Counted from the stretch's first letter, positions 1-7,469 are shown. The stretch: 11,734 nucleotides of DNA from an uncultured Clostridia bacterium (GCA_905236685.1 CAJOPD010000009.1:1-11734), one strand, 5' to 3'. Numbers and translations: made by a program. The notes: generated by a model from the sequence alone, not told the origin.

Positions 1-88
1 CGATATGTCCGATTTTGACGCTGTGGAAAAGATTGTGTGCGTGTTTGAAAAGTACAAGATTGACATAGGCGGAAGGCACGATTTTTAG
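1..88 (+). CDS. 3' end of an unrecognised gene
   Basis: An open frame reads in from the left edge in the frame starting at base 2 and stops at TAG (86-88). This leaves 28 C-terminal residues ending in GGRHDF. The tail is mixed charged and hydrophobic, with no membrane segment or known motif. I do not recognise the family and assign no function. A hairpin with a T-run begins about 20 bases after the stop, which supports this being a real gene end. The gene body lies outside the window. Confidence 0.55.
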   Translation, partial: DMSDFDAVEKIVCVFEKYKIDIGGRHDF

Positions 89-100
89 TGCATTTAATAT

Positions 101-136
101 AAAAAAACGCACTGACCGATAATCAGTGCGGTTTTT
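101..136. terminator. Bidirectional intrinsic terminator between convergent genes
   Basis: The arms CGCACTGA (108-115) and TCAGTGCG (123-130) pair perfectly around a 7-base loop. A run of seven A lies on the left and GTTTTT on the right, so the hairpin has a U-tract when read from either strand. It sits between the stop of the left-edge gene and the stop of the convergent membrane protein gene and probably ends both transcripts. Confidence 0.85.
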
Positions 137-148
137 ATCATTTTTGCG

Positions 149-937
149 TTATTTCTTTTTAATTGTAAACCTGTCGGCAAGGCGGTATTTGTTATGATTT
201 TTAGTGTATAAAAGCCCGAAAATGCTGAATATAACTGCACCAACAAAATTAAAAAACAAATCCTTTATCGTATCGATAAGTCCTATGTCCAAGTATCCGC
301 CGTCTATTGAAGTAACCGTGCCGTCCCGAGAATATATTTCCGTTCCTTCTATATTTTCAATCTTAATCGGAACATTTTCGTTTTGCGGATTAAGCTTAAC
401 GGTGGAAACGCTTGTTACAATTCTGTCTTTCTGCATATCTGTACCGAAAAGGCTGTCGGCAGAAAATTCAAAAAATTCCCATAAAACGCCGACTGTCATT
501 GAAAAACAGAATGCAAACAGCGCCGCACAAAGAGGCAGGTGAACACTCTTTTCGCGGTTTTGGTTAAATATGTTAATCAAAGAAAAACCAATCCCCGCAC
601 AAATAAAACCGTTAAAAGTATGCAAAATTGTGTCCCAAAATGAAATTTTTGCGTAAAAATTATTTATTTCGCCCAATATCGCCGATGCGTAAATAAAAAG
701 GTAAATGCTCGTTTCAAGGAGGCTTGGAATGGCTATATCAAACCTTTCGGAAATAAGCGTCGGAAGCGTAAATAATATAAGAGCAAATATAGATAGCGCG
801 ACATTTTGCCAGTTTCCCAAAAAAAGCTGAATAACCGCACTTAAAATGACAAGTACTCGTAATATAAGATAAATTGCAATTGATTTTTTGCTGGTTTCTT
901 TGTATTTTTCTCTCATCATTTGTGAAAAAAACCTCAT
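149..937 (-). CDS. DUF2238/YjdF-like polytopic membrane protein
   Basis: A 262-residue integral membrane protein of unknown function. Hydrophobic spans lie near residues 20-40, 46-63, 72-90, 105-124, 135-153 and 226-244. The pattern FYxxxxxWDxxLHxxxG (94-110), then WEFFEFxxDxxFGTDMQ (153-169), then GLIDTIKDLxxNxxGA (219-234) resembles the acidic and His-rich conserved blocks I associate with the YjdF/DUF2238 family. That assignment is from memory of the pattern, not a search. A polar stretch at about 170-215 interrupts the C-terminal half and is probably a loop outside the membrane. The start is the second in-frame ATG (935-937): an AAAGGAGG site sits just upstream of it and would fall inside the coding frame if the ATG at 956-958 were used. 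The gene is single, with its own promoter, diverging from the ZIP transporter gene. Confidence 0.8.
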   Translation of the reverse strand: MRFFSQMMREKYKETSKKSIAIYLILRVLVILSAVIQLFLGNWQNVALSIFALILFTLPTLISERFDIAIPSLLETSIYLFIYASAILGEINNFYAKISFWDTILHTFNGFICAGIGFSLINIFNQNREKSVHLPLCAALFAFCFSMTVGVLWEFFEFSADSLFGTDMQKDRIVTSVSTVKLNPQNENVPIKIENIEGTEIYSRDGTVTSIDGGYLDIGLIDTIKDLFFNFVGAVIFSIFGLLYTKNHNKYRLADRFTIKKK

Positions 938-942
938 ATTTC

Positions 943-953
943 CGCCTCCTTTA
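943..953 (-). promoter_or_regulatory. Ribosome binding site that sets the membrane protein start
   Basis: On the minus strand this reads AAAGGAGGCGG, a near-perfect Shine-Dalgarno, with its core 7 bases before the ATG at 937. The site lies downstream of the longer-frame ATG at 958, so the shorter start is preferred. Confidence 0.8.
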
Positions 954-969
954 AACATTTTTTTTCTTT

Positions 970-998
970 ATTATATCACATATTCATAATGTTTACAA
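970..998 (-). promoter_or_regulatory. Sigma-A type promoter of the membrane protein gene
   Basis: On the minus strand, TTGTAA (998-993), a 17-base spacer and TATAAT (975-970), with TG one base before the -10 (extended -10). Predicted transcription starts about 25 bases before the Shine-Dalgarno core of the downstream gene. Confidence 0.7.
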
Positions 999-1009
999 CA
1001 AAAACCGCA

Positions 1010-1039
1010 TTGTCACTCAATATTACTTTTGCATATGAT
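1010..1039 (+). promoter_or_regulatory. Sigma-A type promoter of the ZIP transporter gene
   Basis: TTGTCA (1010-1015), an 18-base spacer and TATGAT (1034-1039), placed 31 bases before the ATG. It diverges from the membrane protein promoter with only 11 bases between the two -35 boxes. No metal-regulator operator palindrome is obvious between them. Confidence 0.6.
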
Positions 1040-1070
1040 AAAAAAGCCGAAGCTTTAAGGGGGTGACAAA

Positions 1071-1850
1071 ATGTTTATTTCAGTATTGGAAGGGATAATG
1101 ATACCGTTTATTGGTACGACAATAGGCTCGGCGTGCGTTTTCTTTATGAGAAATAGTATTACAAAAAGACTTGACAGAATTTTGACGGGATTTGCGGGCG
1201 GAGTTATGATTGCCGCATCGATTTTCAGCCTGATTTTGCCTGCGATAGAGGGCTCGGAATTTTTGGGAAATTATGCCTTTGTTCCTGCCTCAATCGGCTT
1301 TTTGGCGGGGATTTTTTTTCTGATTTTTCTGGATTTTGTAACGCCTTATTTTAAATTTCAAAACACAAACGAAAGAAAAAAATGCAGTCTTTCAAAAACG
1401 GCAAAGCTTGTTCTTGCGGTAACAATACACAATTTACCCGAGGGAATGGCGGTGGGTATTGTATTTGCGGGGCTTTTATACGGAAAAAGCGAAGTGAGCC
1501 TGATGAGTGCAATGGCGCTGTCAATCGGTATAGCGCTCCAAAATTTCCCCGAAGGCGCAATAGTTTCAATGCCGCTTAAAACGAAGGGAATGTCAAAGTT
1601 AAAGGCATTTATCTGCGGTACACTTTCAGGGGCGGTTGAACCGATAGGCGCCGCCTTGACAATGGTTGCGGCAGGATTTTTTCTGCCCCTTATGCCGTAT
1701 TTTCTGAGCTTTGCGGCAGGCGCTATGTTTTATGTGGTAATAGAGGAACTTTTGCCGTCGAATAATGATGAAGGGAATTTCGGATTGGGAACGGTGTTTT
1801 TCGCCTTTGGCTTTGTTTTGATGATGTCGTTAGATGTCGGATTAAAATAA
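1071..1850 (+). CDS. ZIP family divalent metal transporter (GufA type)
   Basis: A 259-residue inner-membrane carrier that should import divalent cations such as zinc, iron or manganese. About eight hydrophobic segments are visible. The two metal-site helices carry HNLPEG (120-125) and QNFPEG (158-163), and a further acidic pair, E225-E226, lies in a late helix. Gln in place of His in the second motif is normal for GufA-type ZIPs. The variable loop between the third and fourth segments (about 93-108) is short and lacks the His-rich tract of eukaryotic ZIPs. The start is well supported: AAGGGGGTG lies 5-6 bases before the ATG. The gene is monocistronic as far as can be seen, since dapF 79 bases on has its own promoter. 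Metal specificity cannot be read from the sequence. Confidence 0.9.
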   Translation: MFISVLEGIMIPFIGTTIGSACVFFMRNSITKRLDRILTGFAGGVMIAASIFSLILPAIEGSEFLGNYAFVPASIGFLAGIFFLIFLDFVTPYFKFQNTNERKKCSLSKTAKLVLAVTIHNLPEGMAVGIVFAGLLYGKSEVSLMSAMALSIGIALQNFPEGAIVSMPLKTKGMSKLKAFICGTLSGAVEPIGAALTMVAAGFFLPLMPYFLSFAAGAMFYVVIEELLPSNNDEGNFGLGTVFFAFGFVLMMSLDVGLK

Positions 1851-1871
1851 AAAAACTTTGCTTTAAGAGGA

Positions 1872-1900
1872 TTGCAAATTTTTTCATATTGTGGTATAAT
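1872..1900 (+). promoter_or_regulatory. Promoter of the dapF-dapL operon
   Basis: TTGCAA (1872-1877), a 17-base spacer and a perfect TATAAT (1895-1900), located 29 bases before the dapF ATG. The GGTGGTG ribosome site follows at 1918-1924. No terminator was seen for the ZIP gene, so some readthrough into dapF is possible. Confidence 0.75.
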
Positions 1901-1929
1901 ATCTCACAGCATAATTTGGTGGTGATTAA

Positions 1930-2748
1930 ATGAAATTTACAAAAATGCAGGGACTTGGCAATGATTACATATATGTAAACTGTTTCTCCGAGAGGGTCGA
2001 AAACATAAACGAAACGGCAAAAAGGCTGAGCGACAGGCATTTCGGCATAGGCTCTGACGGGCTTGTGCTCATAAAGCCTTCGGAAATTGCCGATTTCAGA
2101 ATGGATATGTATAATTCTGACGGGACACAGGCGCAGATGTGCGGAAATGCCATAAGATGCGTTGCAAAGTATGTTTTTGACAGAAAGCTTACAGACAAGA
2201 CCGAAATAAGCGTCGAAACGCTTGCGGGCATTAAGTATCTGCAACTTAACTTAAACGGAAACGGAACGGTGGAAACGGTCCGCGTAAATATGGGTAAGCC
2301 CGAACTTTTTCCAAAAAAAATCCCTATTTTGTCGGATTTGGATACCTTTATAATGCAGGACATTGAAATTGACGGAAAAATCTACAAAACAACGGGTGTA
2401 TCTATGGGCAATCCGCACATTGTGGTGTTTATAGATGAAATGCCCGATATGTGTAGGTTGGGACCGAAATTTGAAAATAATCCGCTCTTTCCCGAAAGGA
2501 TAAATACCGAATTCATCAAGGTTCAAGACCGCTCAAACATAATAATGCGCGTATGGGAGCGCGGCGCGGGCGAAACTCTTGCCTGCGGTACGGGTGCGTG
2601 CGCGGCAATGGTTGCGGCAAAGCTTTCGGACCTTGTTGACGAGGCGGCAACCGTACATCTTTTGGGCGGTGACCTTAAAATTGAGTGGAACGGTGAATGT
2701 GTCTATATGACAGGTCCGTGCGAGTTTGTATTTGACGGAGAAATTTAA
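1930..2748 (+). CDS. dapF: Diaminopimelate epimerase
   Basis: DapF interconverts LL- and meso-diaminopimelate without a cofactor, supplying meso-DAP for peptidoglycan cross-linking and for lysine synthesis in the cytoplasm. The 272-residue length is typical. Both catalytic cysteines are present: C71 in QMCGNAIRC and C219 in ETLACGTGACA. The N-terminal MQGLGNDY motif (6-13) and the substrate-contacting ERGAGET segment (210-216) are intact. GGTGGTG lies 5 bases before the ATG, and a strong promoter lies just upstream. It is followed after 23 bases by dapL, whose product is the LL-DAP that this enzyme uses, so the pair is almost certainly co-transcribed. Confidence 0.97.
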   Translation: MKFTKMQGLGNDYIYVNCFSERVENINETAKRLSDRHFGIGSDGLVLIKPSEIADFRMDMYNSDGTQAQMCGNAIRCVAKYVFDRKLTDKTEISVETLAGIKYLQLNLNGNGTVETVRVNMGKPELFPKKIPILSDLDTFIMQDIEIDGKIYKTTGVSMGNPHIVVFIDEMPDMCRLGPKFENNPLFPERINTEFIKVQDRSNIIMRVWERGAGETLACGTGACAAMVAAKLSDLVDEAATVHLLGGDLKIEWNGECVYMTGPCEFVFDGEI

Positions 2749-2753
2749 CTAAA

Positions 2754-2762
2754 AAAAAGGAG
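2754..2762 (+). promoter_or_regulatory. Ribosome binding site that sets the dapL start
   Basis: AAAAAGGAG ends at 2762. The ATG at 2766 would be only 3 bases away, while the ATG at 2772 is 9 bases away. The second start is therefore favoured. It also gives an N-terminus (MTKINENFLKL) like that of other DapL proteins. Confidence 0.6.
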
Positions 2763-2771
2763 CAAATGACA

Positions 2772-3983
2772 ATGACAAAAATTAACGAGAACTTTTTAAA
2801 ACTGTCGCCGAGCTATCTTTTTACGAATATAGCGAAAAAGGTTTCGGAATTTTCCGAAAAAAATCCTGATAAAAAGCTTATAAAAATGGGCATAGGCGAT
2901 GTCACAAGACCTTTGATACCCGCCGTAATCGAGGCGATGCATAAGGCGACAGATGAAATGGGCACTTTCGAAGGCTTTCACGGATACGGTCCCGAACAGG
3001 GATATGCCTTTTTAAGAGAACTTATATGCGAAAATGACTACTGCGGACTGGGAATTGAGCCTGACGATATATTTGTTTCGGACGGCGCAAAATCCGACTG
3101 CGGAAATATTGTGGATATTTTTGCAAAGGATAATAAAGTTGCAGTAGCAGACCCTGTTTATACAGTTTATGTCGACACAAATGTAATGAGCGGAAGAGCG
3201 GGGGAACTCGGCAAGGACGGAAAATGGGATAATCTGATATATTTGAACGCTACCGAGGAAAACGGCTTTGTACCGGAAATACCGAAGGAGAAAGCGGATA
3301 TTATTTATCTTTGCTATCCCAATAACCCGACGGGCGCAACAATAACAAAAAGCCGTTTAAAAGAATGGGTGGATTACGCTAAAAAAAACAATTCGGTGAT
3401 TTTGTTTGACGGCGCATATGAAGCGTTTATCACCGAGCCTGATGTACCTCATTCAATTTATGAGATAGAGGGTGCAAAAGATGTTGCGGTTGAATTCCGC
3501 AGTTTTTCAAAAACGGCAGGCTTTACGGGTACAAGATGTGCTTATACAGTAATACCGAAAACGGTAAAGGTGAACGGTACAGAACTTAATAAGCTGTGGC
3601 TGAGACGCCAATGCACCAAGTTTAACGGCGTTCCTTATGTAATTCAAAGAGCTGCCGCTGCGGTTTACTCAGATGAAGGAAAACGGCAGGTGCGGGAAAA
3701 TATTTTGTACTATCTTGAAAATGCAAAAATAATAAAGGAAGCCTTTCAAAGTATAGGCATAAAGGCATACGGCGGTGTAAGCTCTCCGTATGTTTGGGCA
3801 AAAATCCCTGACGGAAAAACGAGCTGGGAATTTTTTGACGAGCTTTTGGAAAAAGCGGGCGTTGTTACAACCCCGGGCGCCGGATTTGGTAAAAACGGCG
3901 AGGGATATATCAGGCTCACCGCTTTTAATACAAAGGAAGCCACAATTGAGGCTATGGAAAATATTAAAAAGCTGTTTAAATAA
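2772..3983 (+). CDS. dapL: LL-diaminopimelate aminotransferase
   Basis: DapL is a PLP-dependent class I/II aminotransferase that converts tetrahydrodipicolinate directly to LL-diaminopimelate with glutamate as amino donor. It bypasses the DapD/DapC/DapE steps. The 403-residue length (from the chosen start) fits the family. Visible motifs are INENFLKLSPSYLF at the N-terminus, GIGDVTRPL, YPNNPTGA, DGAYEAF and the PLP-lysine segment SFSKTAGFTGTR (lysine about residue 247). The C-terminal TPGAGFGKNGEGYIRL is also characteristic. The second in-frame ATG was chosen on ribosome-site spacing; starting at 2766 would add two residues. It lies 23 bases after dapF, and a strong terminator begins at the stop codon, which closes the two-gene operon. 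DapL is common in Clostridia, which fits the rest of the window. Confidence 0.95.
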   Translation: MTKINENFLKLSPSYLFTNIAKKVSEFSEKNPDKKLIKMGIGDVTRPLIPAVIEAMHKATDEMGTFEGFHGYGPEQGYAFLRELICENDYCGLGIEPDDIFVSDGAKSDCGNIVDIFAKDNKVAVADPVYTVYVDTNVMSGRAGELGKDGKWDNLIYLNATEENGFVPEIPKEKADIIYLCYPNNPTGATITKSRLKEWVDYAKKNNSVILFDGAYEAFITEPDVPHSIYEIEGAKDVAVEFRSFSKTAGFTGTRCAYTVIPKTVKVNGTELNKLWLRRQCTKFNGVPYVIQRAAAAVYSDEGKRQVRENILYYLENAKIIKEAFQSIGIKAYGGVSSPYVWAKIPDGKTSWEFFDELLEKAGVVTTPGAGFGKNGEGYIRLTAFNTKEATIEAMENIKKLFK

Positions 3984-4013
3984 AGCAGGGAATAATCCCT
4001 GCTTTATTTTTTT
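3981..4013. terminator. Shared terminator containing both flanking stop codons
   Basis: The ten-base arms TAAAGCAGGG (3981-3990) and CCCTGCTTTA (3997-4006) flank a 6-base loop and are followed by seven T. The dapL stop TAA is the first three bases of the left arm. The stop of the convergent methyltransferase gene (TTA on this strand, 4004-4006) is the last three bases of the right arm. The plus-strand U-tract is perfect. On the minus strand the tail is weaker (TTTAAAC after the arm). Confidence 0.9.
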
Positions 4014-5131
4014 GGCGGTCTTGCACCGTAATATTGATAAATGTTGCATTTTATCATACCGTTGTATATTTTCCTGCGCTTGTCCGCTCTTTTTCCGAAA
4101 TGTTTTTCAAAATTCTCGTCTGACGCAATAAAATAGCCTGACCAATCATTTAACTGCGAAAATGTGCGTCCAAAATCGCCGTAAAGCTTTTCGCAATCTA
4201 TTTTAAGCCGTTCCCCGTAGGGGAGATTTGAAATAATACTGCCGTAGTTTTCGGAGGAAGTAAATTGCGTGGCGTCGAAAACGCTGAACTTGATTGCATC
4301 GCCGACCCCCGCGATTTTGGCATTTTGCTCGGCTGTCGGGATAATTTCAGCGTCAATATCGGAGGCAAATATTTGAAGCGGCGTGTTTCGCATTTTGTCG
4401 CGTGCCTCCTGCCGTGCAGATGACCATAGTGACGGCGGAATTTGGGCAAAGTTTTCCGCGGAAAAATTTCGTGATATTCCCGGAGCTATGTTTCTTTTAA
4501 ACATCGCCGCCTCGATAGGAATTGTGCCGCTCCCGCAGAAAAGGTCGTAAAGCGGATACTCATATTTCCAAAAGCTTAGCATAACCATAGCTGCCGCGAT
4601 TGTTTCTTTGAGAGGAGCGGCGTTTGCAATACGCCTATAACCTCTTTTATGTAGCCCGTCGCCCGAGGTGTCTATCATAAGGCTTACCTTGTCCTTCATA
4701 ACGGAAAATTGCAGTTGATATTTGGCGCCTGTTTCTTCCAGCCAGTCTATCCCGTAGCTTTCCGAAAGGGAGGTAGCGACCGCTTTTTTTATGATTGCCT
4801 GACAGTCGCGCATACTCGCAAGGGTTGATTTTAGACAGAAGCCCTTTACGGGAAATGCGGCGTCCTTCGGGAGCCAATCCGCCCAATGTATTGCCCGTGT
4901 TTTTTCAAAAAGCTCATCAAAAGTAACAGCCTCAAATTGACCGACTTCAATTAAGATGCGTTCTCCGCATCTTACCCATATATTAGCTCGGCAGACTGCT
5001 TCAAAATCGCCTAAAAAGCTGACCTTGCCGTTCTCAACGGTCAAGGTTTCATATCCCAGCCATTTAAGCTCCTTTGCAACAAGCGATTCCAGCCCGAACA
5101 GGCAGGGTATAACTATTTTAAATTTATCCAT
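4004..5131 (-). CDS. THUMP-domain rRNA guanine-N2 methyltransferase (RlmL/YpsC-like)
   Basis: A 375-residue class I SAM-dependent RNA methyltransferase of the COG0116 group, whose best-known member modifies 23S rRNA at a guanine N2. An N-terminal ferredoxin-like and THUMP region (about 1-155) should bind RNA. The signature GLHKRGYR (159-166) follows. The methyltransferase fold then shows the SAM-binding motif DLFCGSGTI (196-204), an acidic ASDID (256-260) and the catalytic-loop motif SNLPYGERL (301-309). That last motif is usually NPPYGERL, so Leu replaces the first Pro. The C-terminus YYGARPPKK matches the family ending. A GGAG site lies 6 bases upstream of the ATG. It is monocistronic, diverges from secD and converges on dapL. 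The exact target nucleotide is inferred from the family. Confidence 0.9.
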   Translation of the reverse strand: MDKFKIVIPCLFGLESLVAKELKWLGYETLTVENGKVSFLGDFEAVCRANIWVRCGERILIEVGQFEAVTFDELFEKTRAIHWADWLPKDAAFPVKGFCLKSTLASMRDCQAIIKKAVATSLSESYGIDWLEETGAKYQLQFSVMKDKVSLMIDTSGDGLHKRGYRRIANAAPLKETIAAAMVMLSFWKYEYPLYDLFCGSGTIPIEAAMFKRNIAPGISRNFSAENFAQIPPSLWSSARQEARDKMRNTPLQIFASDIDAEIIPTAEQNAKIAGVGDAIKFSVFDATQFTSSENYGSIISNLPYGERLKIDCEKLYGDFGRTFSQLNDWSGYFIASDENFEKHFGKRADKRRKIYNGMIKCNIYQYYGARPPKK

Positions 5132-5160
5132 AAATAACTCCGTTCATCAAATATACCGAT

Positions 5161-5189
5161 ATTTTATAACAAATTACATTTTTTGGCAA
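5161..5189 (-). promoter_or_regulatory. Likely promoter of the rRNA methyltransferase gene
   Basis: On the minus strand, TTGCCA (5189-5184), a 17-base spacer and TAAAAT (5166-5161). An overlapping TATAAA at 15-base spacing is the alternative -10. It lies about 30 bases upstream of the ATG at 5131. The -10 is imperfect, so confidence is moderate. Confidence 0.45.
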
Positions 5190-5216
5190 GTAAATAGATA
5201 AAAAAGTAAAATTGTA

Positions 5217-5245
5217 TTGACTAATCAGCAAAAAAAGGATATAAT
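5217..5245 (+). promoter_or_regulatory. Promoter of secD-secF
   Basis: TTGACT (5217-5222), a 17-base spacer and a perfect TATAAT (5240-5245). Predicted transcription starts near 5252, right at an in-frame ATG (5254) that would then be leaderless. This argues for the later secD start at 5287. Confidence 0.8.
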
Positions 5246-5271
5246 AACAAAGTATGTTATTTACAATACGA

Positions 5272-5280
5272 AAGGAAGGA
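5272..5280 (+). promoter_or_regulatory. Ribosome binding site that sets the secD start
   Basis: AAGGAAGGA lies 6 bases before the ATG at 5287. It lies inside the frame that would begin at 5254, so the downstream ATG is the likely start. Confidence 0.75.
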
Positions 5281-5286
5281 CAAAAA

Positions 5287-6555
5287 ATGAAAAAGAAGAG
5301 TGTTTTACTTCTTATCCTTATGCTTCTTATTGCAGTAGTGCTGAACTGCGTGGCATTTTTGGGATTTGATGTATCAGGGTTTAAATACGGAGGTGTATTT
5401 GACGAAAATCAAGGCATCAGAAAGGGTATTGACTTAGCAGGCGGCTCGGTTATTACCTTTGAGGCTAATAAGGCAAATCCTACCGAAGCGGAAATGGATA
5501 TTGTCGAAGCTATATTTAATGCGCGTTTGAATGGAGCAGGATATACCGAGGCAAGAATATCAAGAGGAAACGGCGGACAGATTACTGTTGAAATCCCGTC
5601 CGTTACAAATACAGATGAGGCGGCAGGTCTTTTGGGCTCGACGGCAAAGCTCACATTCCAGGACGCTGACGGAAATGTTGTATTAGACGGCGCAACAGAC
5701 ATCAAAAACGCTGAATACAAATACGGTCAGACCTCACAGACAGGCGCTGCACAGGCATATGTTCAGCTTACATTAACAGCAGAGGCAGTTGAAAAGTTTG
5801 CTGAGGCTACAAGAAATGCAGCGGCTCAGGCAAGCGAAAACAAGAATTATATTTCTATCGTAATGGATGAGAATATAATTTCAAGCCCGTCTGTTAAGAG
5901 CGAAATCAATTCCGAAACCTGTATAATTGAAGGAAACTTTACTCCCGAAACCGCACAGGAGCTTGCAAACCAGATTAAATCAGGTCAGTTGCCTTTTGAA
6001 CTTACCGCGATTTCAAAGGAAACAATCGGTGCAGAGCTTGGCGCTGACGCACTTCCGTCATCAATGAAGGCTGCGGCTATCGGGATACTCCTTATAATGC
6101 TGTTTATGATTATAATATACAGAATGTCAGGAATACTTGCGTCAATCGCTCTTGCGATTTATGTAGGACTTATTTCGCTTCTGCTCGGCGTTTTGCGTGT
6201 AAACCTCAGCCTTTCGGGAATTGCAGGTATTATAACTTCGCTGGGTATGGCAGTTGACGCGAATGTAATCATATTTGAAAGAATGAAGGAAGAACTTAAA
6301 AACGGAAAATCAATTAAAGCCGCTGTTGACTCAGGCTTTAACAAGGCGTTTTCCGCAATTTTGGACTCAAATGTAACAACAGTAATTTCCTGTGTTGTTC
6401 TTTACCTTTCGGGTATCGGAACAATCAGAGGTTTTGCTGTAACACTGGGGCTTGGCGTTATCGTAAGTATGTTCACGGCAATTGTTATAACAAAATTCCT
6501 GTTAAAACAGCTTGTGAATTTCCAATTTAAAAACCGCAAGCTCTTTTGCGCATAA
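5287..6555 (+). CDS. secD: Protein translocase subunit SecD
   Basis: SecD works with SecF as the accessory part of the Sec translocon, using the proton gradient to help pull exported proteins across the membrane. The 422-residue length is usual for a Gram-positive SecD. One N-terminal membrane helix (about 5-25) is followed by the GIDLAGG motif (47-53) and a large external P1-type region to about 255. Five hydrophobic segments then run to about 405. The helix motif GMAVDANVIIFERMKEE (320-336) includes Asp324, equivalent to the conserved transmembrane Asp of the family. The start at 5287 is chosen because of its ribosome site and the predicted transcription start; it gives the usual short basic MKKK end. 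secF starts 18 bases after the stop. yajC, often nearby, is not in this window. Confidence 0.95.
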   Translation: MKKKSVLLLILMLLIAVVLNCVAFLGFDVSGFKYGGVFDENQGIRKGIDLAGGSVITFEANKANPTEAEMDIVEAIFNARLNGAGYTEARISRGNGGQITVEIPSVTNTDEAAGLLGSTAKLTFQDADGNVVLDGATDIKNAEYKYGQTSQTGAAQAYVQLTLTAEAVEKFAEATRNAAAQASENKNYISIVMDENIISSPSVKSEINSETCIIEGNFTPETAQELANQIKSGQLPFELTAISKETIGAELGADALPSSMKAAAIGILLIMLFMIIIYRMSGILASIALAIYVGLISLLLGVLRVNLSLSGIAGIITSLGMAVDANVIIFERMKEELKNGKSIKAAVDSGFNKAFSAILDSNVTTVISCVVLYLSGIGTIRGFAVTLGLGVIVSMFTAIVITKFLLKQLVNFQFKNRKLFCA

Positions 6556-6557
6556 TT

Positions 6558-6565
6558 GGGGGAGG
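6558..6565 (+). promoter_or_regulatory. Ribosome binding site that sets the secF start
   Basis: GGGGGAGG lies 8 bases before the ATG at 6574 and immediately after the secD stop. A TTG at 6556 is in frame but precedes the site, so it is not the start. Confidence 0.8.
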
Positions 6566-6573
6566 TTACTGAA

Positions 6574-7464
6574 ATGAAGAATTTTAAATATACAGAAAAC
6601 AGAATTAAATTTTTACTGCTCCCGATAGTGCTTATAGTAGTGGGGCTTATAATGTATTTTGTGCGCGGCTTTAACTTTGACACCGAATTTGTCGGCGGTA
6701 TCAGAATGCAGGTTAATGTCGGCGCAGAATTCGATAACCAGGAAATAGCAGACTTGGTTACCGAAGTTGCCGGTGATGTTGCCGCTCCCGTAGTTCAAAA
6801 AATCGGCGACGGAACACAGGCTACAATAAAAATGTCTGAACTTGATGATGAAACCAAAGCAAACCTGACCGCTGCTTTGACCGAAAAATATGGTGAAAAT
6901 GCGATTATGTCGGTAAACAGCGCGTCGGCAAGTTTCGGAACACAGGTTCAAAGAAAAGCGTTAATCTTCACACTTATTGCAATACTTTGTATCTTAGCAT
7001 ATATTGCAATCAGATTTGAGCTGAAAAGCGCTATTATGGCAGTAATCGCGCTTGCTATAAATGTTATCGTAATGATGGCAGTTTATACCATAACCTACAC
7101 ACCGCTTAACACAACCTTTATCGCAGCTATGCTGACGGTTGTGGGATATTCGATAAACAATACAATTGTTGTATTCGACAGAATACGCGAAAATATGCGC
7201 GGATTTAACGCTAAAAAAGGCGGAACTGTGGCGGAGGTTGTAAATAGAAGTATTTCCGAATCAATGGGAAGAACTTTAAATGCTACAATAACCACGCTTA
7301 TAACAATTCTTTTGCTCTACATCTTCGGCGTAAACTCGATTAAGGAATTTGCTTTCCCGCTGATTATAGGTGTTATCATCGGTGCATATACATCAATTTT
7401 TATCGCAAGTCCTTTCTGGGCTGCTTGGAAAGCTTCTGAAATTGCAGCAAAGAAGATAAAATAA
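6574..7464 (+). CDS. secF: Protein translocase subunit SecF
   Basis: The partner of SecD in proton-driven protein export; 296 residues, normal for the family. An N-terminal helix (about 12-30) is followed by FDTEFVGGIRMQ (35-46), an external domain to about 125, then five hydrophobic segments. The signature helix reads GYSINNTIVVFDRIRENM (191-208). In most SecF proteins this begins GYSxNDT, so the membrane-embedded Asp is replaced here by Asn196. Arg233 in SMGRTL is kept. The start at 6574 follows an excellent ribosome site; the in-frame TTG at 6556 is rejected. It is co-transcribed with secD and followed directly by a strong terminator hairpin. Confidence 0.95.
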   Translation: MKNFKYTENRIKFLLLPIVLIVVGLIMYFVRGFNFDTEFVGGIRMQVNVGAEFDNQEIADLVTEVAGDVAAPVVQKIGDGTQATIKMSELDDETKANLTAALTEKYGENAIMSVNSASASFGTQVQRKALIFTLIAILCILAYIAIRFELKSAIMAVIALAINVIVMMAVYTITYTPLNTTFIAAMLTVVGYSINNTIVVFDRIRENMRGFNAKKGGTVAEVVNRSISESMGRTLNATITTLITILLLYIFGVNSIKEFAFPLIIGVIIGAYTSIFIASPFWAAWKASEIAAKKIK

Positions 7465-7469
7465 TTTTC

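Noticed and set aside
204..542. Open plus-strand frame opposite the membrane protein gene
   Set aside because: It lacks a ribosome site and family motifs, and lies wholly within a gene with clear membrane helices and its own promoter.
1542..1559. Apparent loss of His in the second ZIP motif (QNFPEG)
   Set aside because: Gln at this position is the normal form in GufA-type ZIP transporters, so it is not a defect.
1723..2244. Long open minus-strand frame across the ZIP/dapF junction
   Set aside because: It covers the end of one certain gene, a good promoter and the start of another certain gene. Its translation has no recognisable features.
5254..5286. Earlier ATG for secD
   Set aside because: It lies at the predicted transcription start with no leader, and the real ribosome site falls inside this extension.
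6556..6573. TTG start for secF
   Set aside because: It precedes the strong GGGGGAGG site; the ATG 8 bases after that site is much better placed.
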